Positions 16,794 to 26,110 of a stretch of DNA of 53,149 bases are shown here, piece by piece. Made by a program: the position numbers and the translations under genes. A model generated the notes under the pieces. That model had not been told where the DNA came from. It worked only from the letters and a program-made list of their open reading frames with translations, and made no database searches. The DNA comes from Actibacterium sp. MT2.3-13A (GTDB lineage: Bacteria > Pseudomonadota > Alphaproteobacteria > Rhodobacterales > Rhodobacteraceae), in NCBI RefSeq assembly GCF_018139985.1, contig NZ_JAGSOU010000018.1, positions 1 to 53,149 of the forward strand. The letters run 5' to 3'. Numbering within the stretch: the first letter of the stretch is position 1; each line of letters opens with the position of its first letter.

Positions 16794-17594
16794 TTAGTCT
16801 TTGGATTCCAATATGAATTCGTCAATCATGACGTTCATTCCGGCAAGCAGCCCGCCATCCACCGGCAGCGCCACGCCGGTGATGTAACCGGCATCGTCCG
16901 ACGCTAGGAAAGAGACCGCCTTGGCCACGTCCTCGGGCTCGGCGACGCGGCCCAGCGGATACCAGCGCGCGAGTTTCTGGAACACCTCGGGGTCCTTCTT
17001 GATGCGGATTTCCCAGGATACGTTCTCGGTGCGGACGGAGCCGGGCAGCACCGCGTTGCAGCGGATGCCGTGCTTGCCGTATTCCGAGGCGACCGCCTGG
17101 GTGAGGTTGATCACCCCGGCCTTGGCCGCGCTGTAGGCGGGGTTGCCGAAATAGCGCACGCCGTTCACCGACGAGATGTTGACGATGACGCCGCCGCCGC
17201 GGGCCTTCATGCCGGGCAGCACCGCGCGCAGGCAATGGTAGGGGCCGTTGAGATTGACCTCGACCTCGCGGTGCCAGACCTTCAGCGCGATCCGGTCGAG
17301 ATCGCCGGCATCGGTGAAGCCGGCGTTGTTGACCAGCAGCGTGACGGGCCCGAGGGCCGCCTCGGCGCCCGCCACCGCGCCTTCGACCGCGGCGAAATCG
17401 GTGATGTCGGCGACCTCGCAATGGGCCCTGTGGCCAGCCTCGCGCAGCAGCCTGACGGTTTCCTGAGCCTGCTCGGCGTTGATGTCCAGAACGCAGACCG
17501 CCGCGCCCTCCCGTGCCAGCCGCAGGGCGATGGCACGGCCGATGCCGTGCCCGGCGCCGGTGACCAGCGCCACGGTGTCGGAGTGATCGGGCAT
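16794..17594 (-). CDS. short-chain dehydrogenase/reductase (SDR)
   Basis: This is an NAD(P)-dependent oxidoreductase of 266 residues. It has TGAGHGIG near the N-terminus, NNAG, the catalytic Ser in NISSVNG, YSAAKAG with the YxxxK pair, and a C-terminus typical of classical SDRs (DDAGYITGVALPVDGG). It begins 17 nt after the barrel-like protein gene, so the two are probably co-transcribed. It may oxidise or reduce a hydroxy group of the compound taken up by the adjacent sugar importer; this is inference from location. Confidence 0.9.
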   Translation of the reverse strand: MPDHSDTVALVTGAGHGIGRAIALRLAREGAAVCVLDINAEQAQETVRLLREAGHRAHCEVADITDFAAVEGAVAGAEAALGPVTLLVNNAGFTDAGDLDRIALKVWHREVEVNLNGPYHCLRAVLPGMKARGGGVIVNISSVNGVRYFGNPAYSAAKAGVINLTQAVASEYGKHGIRCNAVLPGSVRTENVSWEIRIKKDPEVFQKLARWYPLGRVAEPEDVAKAVSFLASDDAGYITGVALPVDGGLLAGMNVMIDEFILESKD

Positions 17595-17611
17595 GGGAGA
17601 TCCTTTCGTGA

Positions 17612-18757
17612 TCAGGCCAGCGCGGATGCGATCCAGTCCAGGGACTGCAGCCGCATGTGGCCGTAGTTATAAAAAGAGACCGACGTCGGGCCGAGCGCGC
17701 GCAGGGCCTGAACGGCCCGTGCCACGTCGCCCGCGTCGGTCAGGTGGGGAAAGGTTGGGCGCAGGATGAAGCCGATCTCGGCCTCGGCGCCCGCGGCGGC
17801 ACGCACCTCGGCGGCATCGCCGGCGATGTCGGCCACGCCGCAGCGATAGGCGGGCACCTCGAGCCGGTCGGCCGCGGTGGCGAGGCGGGACAGGTCGCTG
17901 CCCTCGATCCAGCACAGGCTGTTCGGCGTCTGGGTGGTGGGGATCACGGCCAGCCGCACCTCGGGGGGCAGTTCGGCGCGGATTTCGGCGACCAGCGCGG
18001 CCACGGTCGCGGCGCGCCAGTCGTGCAGGGCGCGCCAGTCGGGGTCGGTGGCCGGATCGGTCGCGGGCGGCGCGCCGGTCTCGAAAAACCGGTCGAGCTG
18101 CGCGGCCGTGTCGCGCGCCAGCCGACCCATGTCCAGCCCCTGCGCCCGCGCGCCCTTGCGGCAGGCCGGGCAGAAGCAGGTGCCGAGCATGGTCTGCACC
18201 GCCTCCGGCAGGTCCACCAGTTCGAACTCGTGGTGATGGCCGTGGCGGAACGCCTGCCAGCCCGGCGTCTCCAGCGCGATCTCGCGCACGCCCGGCTGGG
18301 CGGCGGTGTCGGCACAGAGCGCGGTCAGGTAGTGACGCACCTCCGGCTGCGCCGTGCACAGCGAATTGATCAGCCGGTCGCCGTAGACGGTCTGCGCGGC
18401 CAGCTCCGGGTGGGACTGGCCCAGGCGAGAGTTGTGCAGGCCGACCGTCCAGGCCGTGACGCCCAGGTCGGGGGCGTGGCGGCTCAGCTCGGCCAGCGCG
18501 TCGTAACCCTCGGCCAGCCGTGCGCGGAGCGGCGCCAGCTGGCGGTAGCGCGCTGCATCGGGTTCGAAATAGACGGTGCCGCCCTCGGGGAAATAAACCT
18601 TGCCGCCGGGCGAATGCGGGCGCAGGAACTTGCCCGAGTGATAGCTGGTGGCCAGCGCAACGGAGTCGATTCCCGCCGCCCGCAGCCGGCCTGCCACGGC
18701 ACCTGCGCCTTCGTCGCGCAGGTCCCAAGGATAGAGATACATGATATGCCGTGTCAT
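17612..18757 (-). CDS. uncharacterised barrel-like protein with CFCPAC motif
   Basis: The product has 381 residues and no signal peptide. I do not recognise a named family. Alternating strand/helix sequence, a start like that of sugar-active TIM barrels (MYLYPWDLRDEG, GIDSVALATSYHSG), acidic and aromatic loop residues (IALETPGWQAF, GHHHEFE) and the cysteine cluster CFCPACRKGA near residue 195 suggest a (beta/alpha)8 enzyme, possibly glycosidase-like. The start at 18757 gives the first family-like sequence. It leads a minus-strand group with an SDR and the PLP enzyme, divergent from the epimerase and sugar ABC genes, which points to carbohydrate metabolism. Confidence 0.7.
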   Translation of the reverse strand: MTRHIMYLYPWDLRDEGAGAVAGRLRAAGIDSVALATSYHSGKFLRPHSPGGKVYFPEGGTVYFEPDAARYRQLAPLRARLAEGYDALAELSRHAPDLGVTAWTVGLHNSRLGQSHPELAAQTVYGDRLINSLCTAQPEVRHYLTALCADTAAQPGVREIALETPGWQAFRHGHHHEFELVDLPEAVQTMLGTCFCPACRKGARAQGLDMGRLARDTAAQLDRFFETGAPPATDPATDPDWRALHDWRAATVAALVAEIRAELPPEVRLAVIPTTQTPNSLCWIEGSDLSRLATAADRLEVPAYRCGVADIAGDAAEVRAAAGAEAEIGFILRPTFPHLTDAGDVARAVQALRALGPTSVSFYNYGHMRLQSLDWIASALA

Positions 18758-18851
18758 CGCGGCGCTTCTGGTCCGGTCTGATTTGTCGTTGTGGTCAGGG
18801 TAGGGGAGGCATGCCCGCGCGACCAATGCCGAGAAAACATCGCGGAATTCA

Positions 18852-18869
18852 AAATCGGCATTCGGCATT
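18852..18869 (+). promoter_or_regulatory. AAATCGGCATT motif in divergent promoter region
   Basis: AAATCGGCATT (18852-18862) is an exact 11-base match to the minus-strand sequence at 6404-6394 upstream of the SDR-dpp operon. Here CGGCATT is repeated in tandem (18856-18862 and 18863-18869). It lies between the divergent barrel-protein and epimerase genes, about 85-100 bp from each start. Confidence 0.42.
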
Positions 18870-18953
18870 CCGGCCCCGGCCGCCGTAGTCTGAACGAAAC
18901 GTGTGCCGCGCCGCCCCCGCGGTCGTGGCGCCTGCGAAAAACAGGAGACTGAA

Positions 18954-19829
18954 ATGAAGAACATCGTTGTCACGGGCGGGAGCGGAAAGGCCGGGCGCGC
19001 CGTGTGCCGGCACCTGGTCGAGCAGGGCTACAAGGTTCTGAACATCGACGTTCAACCCTCGTCCGATCCCGTCTGCCCGTTCTACAAGGTCGATCTGAAC
19101 GACCGCGGGCAGGTGATGGACGCGCTGCAATGGACGGGCGGCAAGGATCACCCCTTCCGCGAATTCAGCACGCCCGACGCGGTGGTGCATTTCGCCGCAA
19201 TTCCGGCGCCCGACCTGATGCCCGAGGACGTGACCTTCCGCAACAACATGGTCACCACCTACAACGTCTTCGACGCCGCGCTGCGCGTGGGCGTCAAGCG
19301 CATCGTCTGGGCTTCGAGCGAGACCACGCTGGGCCTGCCCTTCAGCCCCGAAAACCCGCCCGCCTACGCGCCGGTGGACGAGAATCATCCGATGCGGCCG
19401 GAAAGCGCCTATTCGCTGTCCAAGGACCTGGGCGAGGAGATGGCGCGCCAGATGCAGCGCTGGAACCCCGACAGCACCTTCATCGGCCTGCGCCTGTCCA
19501 ACGTGATGGAGCCGGGCGATTACGCGCGCTTCCCCACCTGGCAGGATGACCCGAATTTCCGTCAGTGGAACCTGTGGGGCTATATCGACGCGCGCGACTG
19601 CGCGCAGGCAGTGCGCAAGGCGCTGCATGTCGATTTCGTGGGCGCCGATCATTTCATCATCGCCAATGCCGACACGGTGATGGAGAAGACCAGCGCCGAG
19701 TTGATGGCCGAGGTTTACCCCGACGTGCCGGTCACCGGCGCGCTGGAGGCTCACCAGACCCTGCTGTCGATCGACAAGGCCCGGCGCGTGCTGGGCTACG
19801 AGCCGGAGTTTTCCTGGCGCGCAGGCTGA
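18954..19829 (+). CDS. NAD-dependent epimerase/dehydratase family protein (uronate dehydrogenase-like)
   Basis: This is an extended-SDR Rossmann protein of 291 residues. The N-terminal NAD motif is VTGGSGKAGRAVCRHL, followed by VVHFAAIPAP and ASSETT; the catalytic pair lies in YSLSK. Length and overall pattern resemble uronate dehydrogenases and small epimerases rather than UDP-galactose epimerase. The ATG at 18954 follows CAGGAGA at good spacing. It precedes a sugar ABC importer by about 230 nt and probably acts on the imported sugar or sugar acid. The substrate is not determinable by eye. Confidence 0.87.
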   Translation: MKNIVVTGGSGKAGRAVCRHLVEQGYKVLNIDVQPSSDPVCPFYKVDLNDRGQVMDALQWTGGKDHPFREFSTPDAVVHFAAIPAPDLMPEDVTFRNNMVTTYNVFDAALRVGVKRIVWASSETTLGLPFSPENPPAYAPVDENHPMRPESAYSLSKDLGEEMARQMQRWNPDSTFIGLRLSNVMEPGDYARFPTWQDDPNFRQWNLWGYIDARDCAQAVRKALHVDFVGADHFIIANADTVMEKTSAELMAEVYPDVPVTGALEAHQTLLSIDKARRVLGYEPEFSWRAG

Positions 19830-19858
19830 GCCGCGGCCGCGCGCCGCTGCGCGACACC

Positions 19859-19888
19859 AGGCCCGGCCGCCCTCGCGCGGCCGGGCCT
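19859..19888 (+). terminator. strong hairpin after the epimerase gene
   Basis: A perfect 12-bp stem (19859-19870 with 19877-19888, AGGCCCGGCCGC / GCGGCCGGGCCT) closes a 6-nt loop. No T-run follows, so it may stabilise the message end or act weakly as a terminator between the epimerase and the ABC operon. Confidence 0.45.
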
Positions 19889-20059
19889 GTCGTGCTGGAC
19901 GGTCCCGGGAGGCGCTGATGCCTGATCTACATCGGTCCATGCAATAATTCTATTTTCAACGGCAGCGCTTTCACCGCAGACTTGTTTCGTCATTCCGTTA
20001 CGGCAACGCCTTTCGGGCGCGGCTGATGCGGCAAAAAAGTTCGACAGAGGAGAGAACCG

Positions 20060-21286
20060 ATGACCCCCGCAAAGAGGACGACCCTGGCCGCATCGGCCCT
20101 GACGCTGAGCGTCATGGCCGGAGCCGCCTTCGCCGACACCACGGTGGATTTCACCGTGGCCGAATACAGTTCCAAGACCGGGCCGTTTTTCGAAGAGGTG
20201 GCTGCCGCCTTCGAAAAGGAGAATCCCGGCATCGACATCAATATCGAAGTGGTGCCGTGGGACACGCTGCTGCAGCGCCTGACCACCGACATCGCCGGCG
20301 GCGCCGCGCCCGACATCTCGATCATCGGCACGCGCTGGCTGCTGGACTTCGCCGAGCAGGGAATCGCCGAGCCGGTGGACGACTACCTGACGCCCGAGTT
20401 CAAGAGCACCTTCATCGACACCTTCATGGCGCCCTCGGTGATCGACGGCAAGATCATGGGCCTGCCGGTGGCGGCCTCGGCGCGCGCGATGCTGGTCAAC
20501 ATGGACCTGTTCGAGAAGGCCGGCGCCAAGCCGCCGGAGACCTGGGACGAACTCTATGACGCCGCGCAGAAGATCTCGGCGCTGCCCGACAGCTACGGCT
20601 TCGGTCTGCAGGGCAAGGAGATCGAGACCGACGCCTATTTCTACTACTCGCTGTGGACCCACGGCGGGGACATCCTGAACGCGGACGGCACGTCGGGCCT
20701 GGCCGCGCCCGAGGCGATCGAGGCGGCCTCGCTCTACAAGAAGATGCTGGACGAGGGCCTGACCCAGCCGTCGCCCACCAACTACAGCCGCGAAGATCTG
20801 TTCAACCTGTTCAAGCAGGGCAAGGTCGGCATGGTCTTCACCTTCCCGATGCTGATCCCGCAGATCAAGGAAGAGGCGCCCGACCTGAACTACCAGGTCA
20901 TGCCGTTCCCGGAAAAGGCGGCCAAGGCCACCTATGGCGTAACCGACACGCTGATGATGTTCGCGGACTCCGACGTCAAGCAAGAGGCGTGGAAGTTCAT
21001 CGAGTTCGCCTACAAGGACGAATGGCGCACCAAGTTCGACCACGGCGAGGGCTTCCTGCCGGTGACCAAGAACGTCGCCGCCGAGGACTACTACAAGACC
21101 GACAAGGACATCGCGGGCTTCGCCGCCGGTCTGCCCTACGCCAAGTTCGCGCCGACGATCGCCAACTGGGAAGAGATCGCCGACGTGACCGTGCGCGCGC
21201 TGCAGCGTGTCTATCTGGGGCAGGAGACCCCCGAAGAGGCGCTGACCGCCGCCGCCGCCGAGATCAACAAGATCCGTGGCAAATGA
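20060..21286 (+). CDS. sugar ABC transporter substrate-binding protein (family 1, MalE-like)
   Basis: This is a periplasmic binding protein of 408 residues with a signal peptide (basic MTPAKR, hydrophobic core, AFA-DTTVDF). The body is typical of family 1 sugar-binding proteins: FFEEVAAAFEKENPGIDINIEVVPWDTLLQRL, NMDLFEKAGAKPPETWDEL and the C-terminal FIEFAYKDEWRTKF. The ATG follows GAGGAGAG. The two permeases and ATPase follow, completing a CUT1-type importer for oligosaccharides, polyols or glycerol-phosphate-like ligands; the actual ligand is unknown. Confidence 0.93.
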   Translation: MTPAKRTTLAASALTLSVMAGAAFADTTVDFTVAEYSSKTGPFFEEVAAAFEKENPGIDINIEVVPWDTLLQRLTTDIAGGAAPDISIIGTRWLLDFAEQGIAEPVDDYLTPEFKSTFIDTFMAPSVIDGKIMGLPVAASARAMLVNMDLFEKAGAKPPETWDELYDAAQKISALPDSYGFGLQGKEIETDAYFYYSLWTHGGDILNADGTSGLAAPEAIEAASLYKKMLDEGLTQPSPTNYSREDLFNLFKQGKVGMVFTFPMLIPQIKEEAPDLNYQVMPFPEKAAKATYGVTDTLMMFADSDVKQEAWKFIEFAYKDEWRTKFDHGEGFLPVTKNVAAEDYYKTDKDIAGFAAGLPYAKFAPTIANWEEIADVTVRALQRVYLGQETPEEALTAAAAEINKIRGK

Positions 21287-21299
21287 ACCTCAACCTGAT

Positions 21300-21328
21300 G
21301 GGGGCGGCCTCGTGCCGCCCCTTCTTTT
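21300..21328 (+). terminator. intra-operon hairpin between binding-protein and permease genes
   Basis: GGGGCGGC (21301-21308) pairs with GCCGCCCC (21314-21321) around a 5-nt loop, followed by TTCTTTT. It sits 14 nt after the binding-protein stop and about 40 nt before the first permease. Such partial terminators commonly lower downstream expression so that binding protein is made in excess. Confidence 0.65.
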
Positions 21329-21369
21329 CCGGCCGGGCTTGTCCCGGCATCGACCTTTCGGGTGACTGA

Positions 21370-22266
21370 ATGAAATCCCTCAACGGATTCAAACCGCTTG
21401 CGATGATCGTGCCGGGCCTGCTGCTGGCGATGTTCATCATCGGCTATCCGGTCCTGGACCTGGCCAATACCTCGCTGCAGGAGGTCAGCCGGTTCGGGCA
21501 GCTGCGCGGCTTCACCGGGCTCGACAATTTCGCCGAGGTCTTTGCCGATCCGCTGTTCTGGGATTCGCTCGAACGCACGGTGATCTGGACGGTCACGGTG
21601 GTTCTGGGCACATTGGCGATCTCGCTGCCGATCGCGATCATCCTCAACGACGATTTCTACGGCCGCGGGCTGGCGCGGGTGATCATCATGCTGCCCTGGG
21701 CGATCTCGCTGACCATGACCGCCGTGGTCTGGCGGTGGGCGCTGAACGGGCGCGCAGGGCTGCTGAACGCCACGCTGATGGACATGGGCCTCATGGCCGA
21801 ACCGATCGAGTGGCTGGCCGAGGCGCAACTGGCCTTCACCGTCGAGATCCTGATCGGCATCCTGGTGTCGATCCCCTTCACCACCACGATTTTCCTCGGC
21901 GGCCTGTCCTCGCTGCCGCAGGATTCCTACGAGGCGTCGATGGTGGATGGCGCTACCCGCTGGGACCAGTTCCGCCACATAACGCTGCCCTTGATGAAGC
22001 CCTTCATCAACATCGCCATCGTGCTGAACGTGATCTACGTCTTCAACTCGCTGCCGATCATCTGGGTGATGACCGAGGGCGGCCCGGCCAACGGCACCGA
22101 CATCCTGGTGACCTATCTCTACAAGCTGGCCTTCCGCTTCGGGCAGCTGGGCAAGGCCTCGGCGATCTCGCTGATCATGTTCGGGGTGCTGCTGCTGTTC
22201 ACCATCATCTACGTCGCGCTGGTGACGCGGGGCGAAAAGGATTCCGCCGCGAAGGGGGACGCGTAG
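21370..22266 (+). CDS. sugar ABC transporter permease (MalF/UgpA-like)
   Basis: This is an inner-membrane permease of 298 residues with about six hydrophobic segments. The EAA loop ([25 protein letters not shown]) that contacts the ATPase is clear near residue 190. The first helix ([24 protein letters not shown]) and the C-terminal helices fit the CUT1 family. It is followed by the second permease after a single-base gap. Confidence 0.93.
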   Translation: MKSLNGFKPLAMIVPGLLLAMFIIGYPVLDLANTSLQEVSRFGQLRGFTGLDNFAEVFADPLFWDSLERTVIWTVTVVLGTLAISLPIAIILNDDFYGRGLARVIIMLPWAISLTMTAVVWRWALNGRAGLLNATLMDMGLMAEPIEWLAEAQLAFTVEILIGILVSIPFTTTIFLGGLSSLPQDSYEASMVDGATRWDQFRHITLPLMKPFINIAIVLNVIYVFNSLPIIWVMTEGGPANGTDILVTYLYKLAFRFGQLGKASAISLIMFGVLLLFTIIYVALVTRGEKDSAAKGDA

Positions 22267-22267
22267 C

Positions 22268-23098
22268 ATGCAGCCGAAACTCAAGAAATCGCTGATCTAC
22301 TGGGCCATGCTGTCGCCGCTGGTGGTGGTGATCCTGTTCCCCTTCGCGGTGATGTTCGTGACCGCCGTGCGCCCGCGCGACGAGCTGTTCGTCTATCCCC
22401 CGCGCTGGGGTTTCAGCGAGTTCCGCTGGGGCAATTTCGCCGAGATGTGGGTCAAGACCAACTTCGGCGAGGCGCTGTTCAACAGCCTCTATGTCAGCGT
22501 GCTGTCCACGGCGCTGGCGCTGGTGCTCAGCATCCCGGCGGCCTATGCGCTGTCGCGCTACCGCTTTCCGGGGAAGGGGGCCTATCGCACCTTCCTTCTG
22601 ATGACGCAGATGATGTCGCCCATCGTGCTGGTGCTGGGGCTGTTCCGGCTGATGGTGGCGCTGGGGATGGTCAACAACCTGAACTCTCTGGTGCTGACCT
22701 ACGCGGCCTTCAACATGGCCTTCACCATCTGGATGCTGCAAAGCTATTTCAGCACCATCCCGCGTGACCTGGAAGAGGCCGCCTGGATCGACGGCGCCAG
22801 CCATTTCACCAGCCTGGTGCGGATTTTCCTGCCGCTGGCGGTGCCGGCGATGGCGGTCACCGCGATCTTCAGCTTCATCAACGGCTGGAACGAGTTCGTG
22901 CTGGCGCTGACCATGATCCGCTCCTCCGACGATTTCACCCTGCCGGTGCAGATCTATTCGCAGGTGGCCGGGCGCTACCAGGTGGAGTGGCACCATGTGA
23001 TGGCGGGCACGGTGCTGGCCACGGTGCCGGTGGCGATCGTGTTCTCGTGGCTCCAAAAATACCTCATCCGCGGCATGGCGCTCGGCGCCGTGAAATAG
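22268..23098 (+). CDS. sugar ABC transporter permease (MalG/UgpE-like)
   Basis: This is an inner-membrane permease of 276 residues. The EAA loop (LEEAAWIDGASHFTSLVRIFLPLAVPA) and the family segment NGWNEFVLALTMI are present. It starts directly after the first permease's TAG and ends 33 nt before the ATPase, consistent with one transcript and a heterodimeric channel. Confidence 0.93.
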   Translation: MQPKLKKSLIYWAMLSPLVVVILFPFAVMFVTAVRPRDELFVYPPRWGFSEFRWGNFAEMWVKTNFGEALFNSLYVSVLSTALALVLSIPAAYALSRYRFPGKGAYRTFLLMTQMMSPIVLVLGLFRLMVALGMVNNLNSLVLTYAAFNMAFTIWMLQSYFSTIPRDLEEAAWIDGASHFTSLVRIFLPLAVPAMAVTAIFSFINGWNEFVLALTMIRSSDDFTLPVQIYSQVAGRYQVEWHHVMAGTVLATVPVAIVFSWLQKYLIRGMALGAVK

Positions 23099-23131
23099 GC
23101 CCGGACGGAACAACACAGGAAGAAGAAGACT

Positions 23132-24202
<1,071 letters not shown>

Positions 24203-24547
24203 GGGGGCGGGATATCACGACCTCCGCAAGAGCCGCGACCCGCGCCCCGGGACAAACCGTCACCCCGGCCCGGTCCGCGGAACGGCAAGTCGCCGCCCCG
24301 CGCGGGGCGGGCGGATGGTTTTCCCTTTCAAGGACATATTTCGATCCCTGTTTTCACCACTTTCGCATGCGAAATTGCCGGGGCTGAAGGGATTGAAACG
24401 GCGCGTCGGCCTGCTGGAAATGTATTATTTGCGTAATCCATGCCGAATCGCCGTCGCGCAGGGAAAGCGGCCGGTTGACGGCATAGCCCGCGAAGAATCG
24501 ACGGGCGCGAAAAATGAAAAAATTGTGCAGTTTGGGAGTTGTTCGTG
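24203..24547. other. intergenic region between sugar ABC and phosphorelay genes
   Basis: This 345-bp stretch holds a perfect 18-nt palindrome (24293-24310, CCGCCCCGCGCGGGGCGG) with TTTTCC a few bases later, possibly a weak terminator for the ABC operon. The rest is notably richer in A/T than its surroundings and probably contains the promoter of the receiver gene. A 77-codon frame (24315-24548) is open here but lacks the GC3 bias of real genes. Confidence 0.5.
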
Positions 24548-24979
24548 ATGAGTGCGGAAATGTTGGGGCCGTCCGAGGGGGCTCTTTCGAGGAAGCGCGT
24601 GCTGCTTGCCGAGGACGACGAGGTCAACCAGGAGATCGTGCGGGCGCTGCTGGAGACGGTCGCCGGGGTGGAACTGACGGTGGTTCCGGACGGCCGGGCG
24701 GCGCTGGAGGCGGCCATGACCCGGAAATTCGATCTGCTGATCGTCGACCGGAAGATGCCGCTGATCTCGGGGGAGAAGCTGATTCGCCATCTGCGCGCCT
24801 CCGCCAACCCCAACGCCGCGACATTCACGATCCTGTTTTCGGCGTCCACGGCATCGGAACTCAAAGAACTGATCGGGTCATGTCCGGCTGACGAAGTGAT
24901 GACAAAACCGATCCGGCCAAAGCCTTTCGTCGCGCGTCTGCGGACCATTCTGGGCATCCCGGAAGAAGAACCCGCCTGA
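24548..24979 (+). CDS. stand-alone response-regulator receiver protein
   Basis: This is a cytoplasmic single-domain receiver of 143 residues with no output domain. Acidic residues EDD at 22-24, the phospho-acceptor Asp 67 in LLIVDRKMP, the FSAS switch residue and the conserved Lys in VMTKPIRP are all present. The ATG at 24548 is preceded by GGGAG 9 nt upstream; a TTG at 24539 is also in frame. CheY-like receivers often act as phosphate sinks or shuttle proteins. It lies beside another receiver, an Hpt and a hybrid kinase, so it probably belongs to that relay. Confidence 0.88.
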   Translation: MSAEMLGPSEGALSRKRVLLAEDDEVNQEIVRALLETVAGVELTVVPDGRAALEAAMTRKFDLLIVDRKMPLISGEKLIRHLRASANPNAATFTILFSASTASELKELIGSCPADEVMTKPIRPKPFVARLRTILGIPEEEPA

Positions 24980-24997
24980 GCCCCCGCGGGAGGGGGC
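24980..24997 (+). terminator. weak hairpin after the receiver gene
   Basis: GCCCCC (24980-24985) pairs with GGGGGC (24992-24997) around a 6-nt loop. T-rich sequence begins about 7 nt later (TTGTTTCTTAATTTT). It may attenuate transcription into the next regulator; the AT-rich stretch 25004-25040 probably also carries that gene's promoter. Confidence 0.35.
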
Positions 24998-25135
24998 AAT
25001 GCATTGTTTCTTAATTTTCCGTAAAGTTTTCTAAAATTGCCTGAAAAAAGACGTATTCCGCCGCGATCTTCACGATGAAGAGGACCGCGGCGGGCACGAT
25101 ACCGACAGGCGGGCAACGGAAAACGGAGCGGCAAA

Positions 25136-26110
25136 ATGAGGTTTCTCGCAGTCGACGATGACCCGGCCATCCTTGAGATCATCAGCGATTTCATGGAACG
25201 GGACGGGCGGCACGGAGTGCAAACCGTCAGTTCGGCGCCGGAGGCCCTGCGCATGGCGCAGGCAAATCCCCTGGCCTTCGACGCCTTCCTTCTGGACATC
25301 CAGATGCCGGAAATGAACGGCGTGGAACTCTGTTCCGCCCTGCGCGCCCTGCCGCCGCACCGCCAGACGCCGATCATCATGGTCACCCGGCTGTCGGAGC
25401 GCAATTACATCGACGACGCCTTCGCGGCCGGTGCGACCGACTATATCAACAAGCCGCTCGATCCGCTGGAGTGGAAATCCCGCATCAACATGGTCGAGCG
25501 GCTGCACAACGAGCGTCAGCGCTCGAACGCGCTGGCGATGCAGGTCCAGACCGGCCAGGGCGATTTCGCGCATGCGGTGGATTTCGAGACGCCGATCTCG
25601 TTCCAGATGCAGGGCGGCGTGATCGAATACCTGGCGCTGGAGAACTATCTCCTGACCCTCGACGGGCGGGGGCTGTTCTCCCACGCCGCCATGGGCATTC
25701 ACGTCGAAAACGCCCTGCATATCCATAACCGCGCTGAGCCGACGGTGTTCATCGAGACCCTGGGCGACGTGGCGGCGGCGATCTTCGAGGGGCTGCGGAC
25801 CAAGAACTGCCTGTTCTCCTATGCCGGCAACGGCGATTTCGTGGCGGTCATGCCGCGCCAGACGGCGATCGACGTGGAGAGCCTGGAATTCGAGATCAAT
25901 AACGCGCTGGCGGAGTTCGAGGTGGTCTATGCCGCCGATGGCCTGCCCACGCCGCGCGTGCGCGTCGGCCAGCAGGTGCGCGGCAGCCTCTTCGGCTCGC
26001 GCAAGGCGACCGCGATCCTGAATCAGGCGATCACCAAGGCGCGGTTCCCGTCGGAACAGGAAAAGTCCGAGGAAACGCTGGCCTTGCAGATCAGGAAGAT
26101 GCTGGCATGA
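25136..26110 (+). CDS. response regulator: receiver plus degenerate GGDEF-like domain
   Basis: This is a cytoplasmic two-domain regulator of 324 residues. The receiver (1-125) has DDD at 7-9, phospho-acceptor Asp 54 in FLLDIQMP, the switch Thr in IMVTRL and Lys 106 in YINKPLDP. A helix (about 118-135) links it to a C-terminal domain of about 180 residues that I read as a degenerate diguanylate-cyclase fold: GNGDF at 231-235 takes the place of GGDEF after FSYA, and RVRVGQQV followed by AILNQAITKARF resembles the final strand and helix. Loss of the signature suggests that it cannot make cyclic-di-GMP and may instead bind a nucleotide or a partner. It overlaps the Hpt gene by 4 nt. Confidence 0.8.
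   Translation: MRFLAVDDDPAILEIISDFMERDGRHGVQTVSSAPEALRMAQANPLAFDAFLLDIQMPEMNGVELCSALRALPPHRQTPIIMVTRLSERNYIDDAFAAGATDYINKPLDPLEWKSRINMVERLHNERQRSNALAMQVQTGQGDFAHAVDFETPISFQMQGGVIEYLALENYLLTLDGRGLFSHAAMGIHVENALHIHNRAEPTVFIETLGDVAAAIFEGLRTKNCLFSYAGNGDFVAVMPRQTAIDVESLEFEINNALAEFEVVYAADGLPTPRVRVGQQVRGSLFGSRKATAILNQAITKARFPSEQEKSEETLALQIRKMLA

Noticed and set aside
24315-24548. 77-codon plus-strand frame whose TGA overlaps the receiver ATG (TGATG)
   Set aside because: Codon use is A/T-rich at third positions, unlike all neighbours, there is no family resemblance, and the receiver has its own Shine-Dalgarno.
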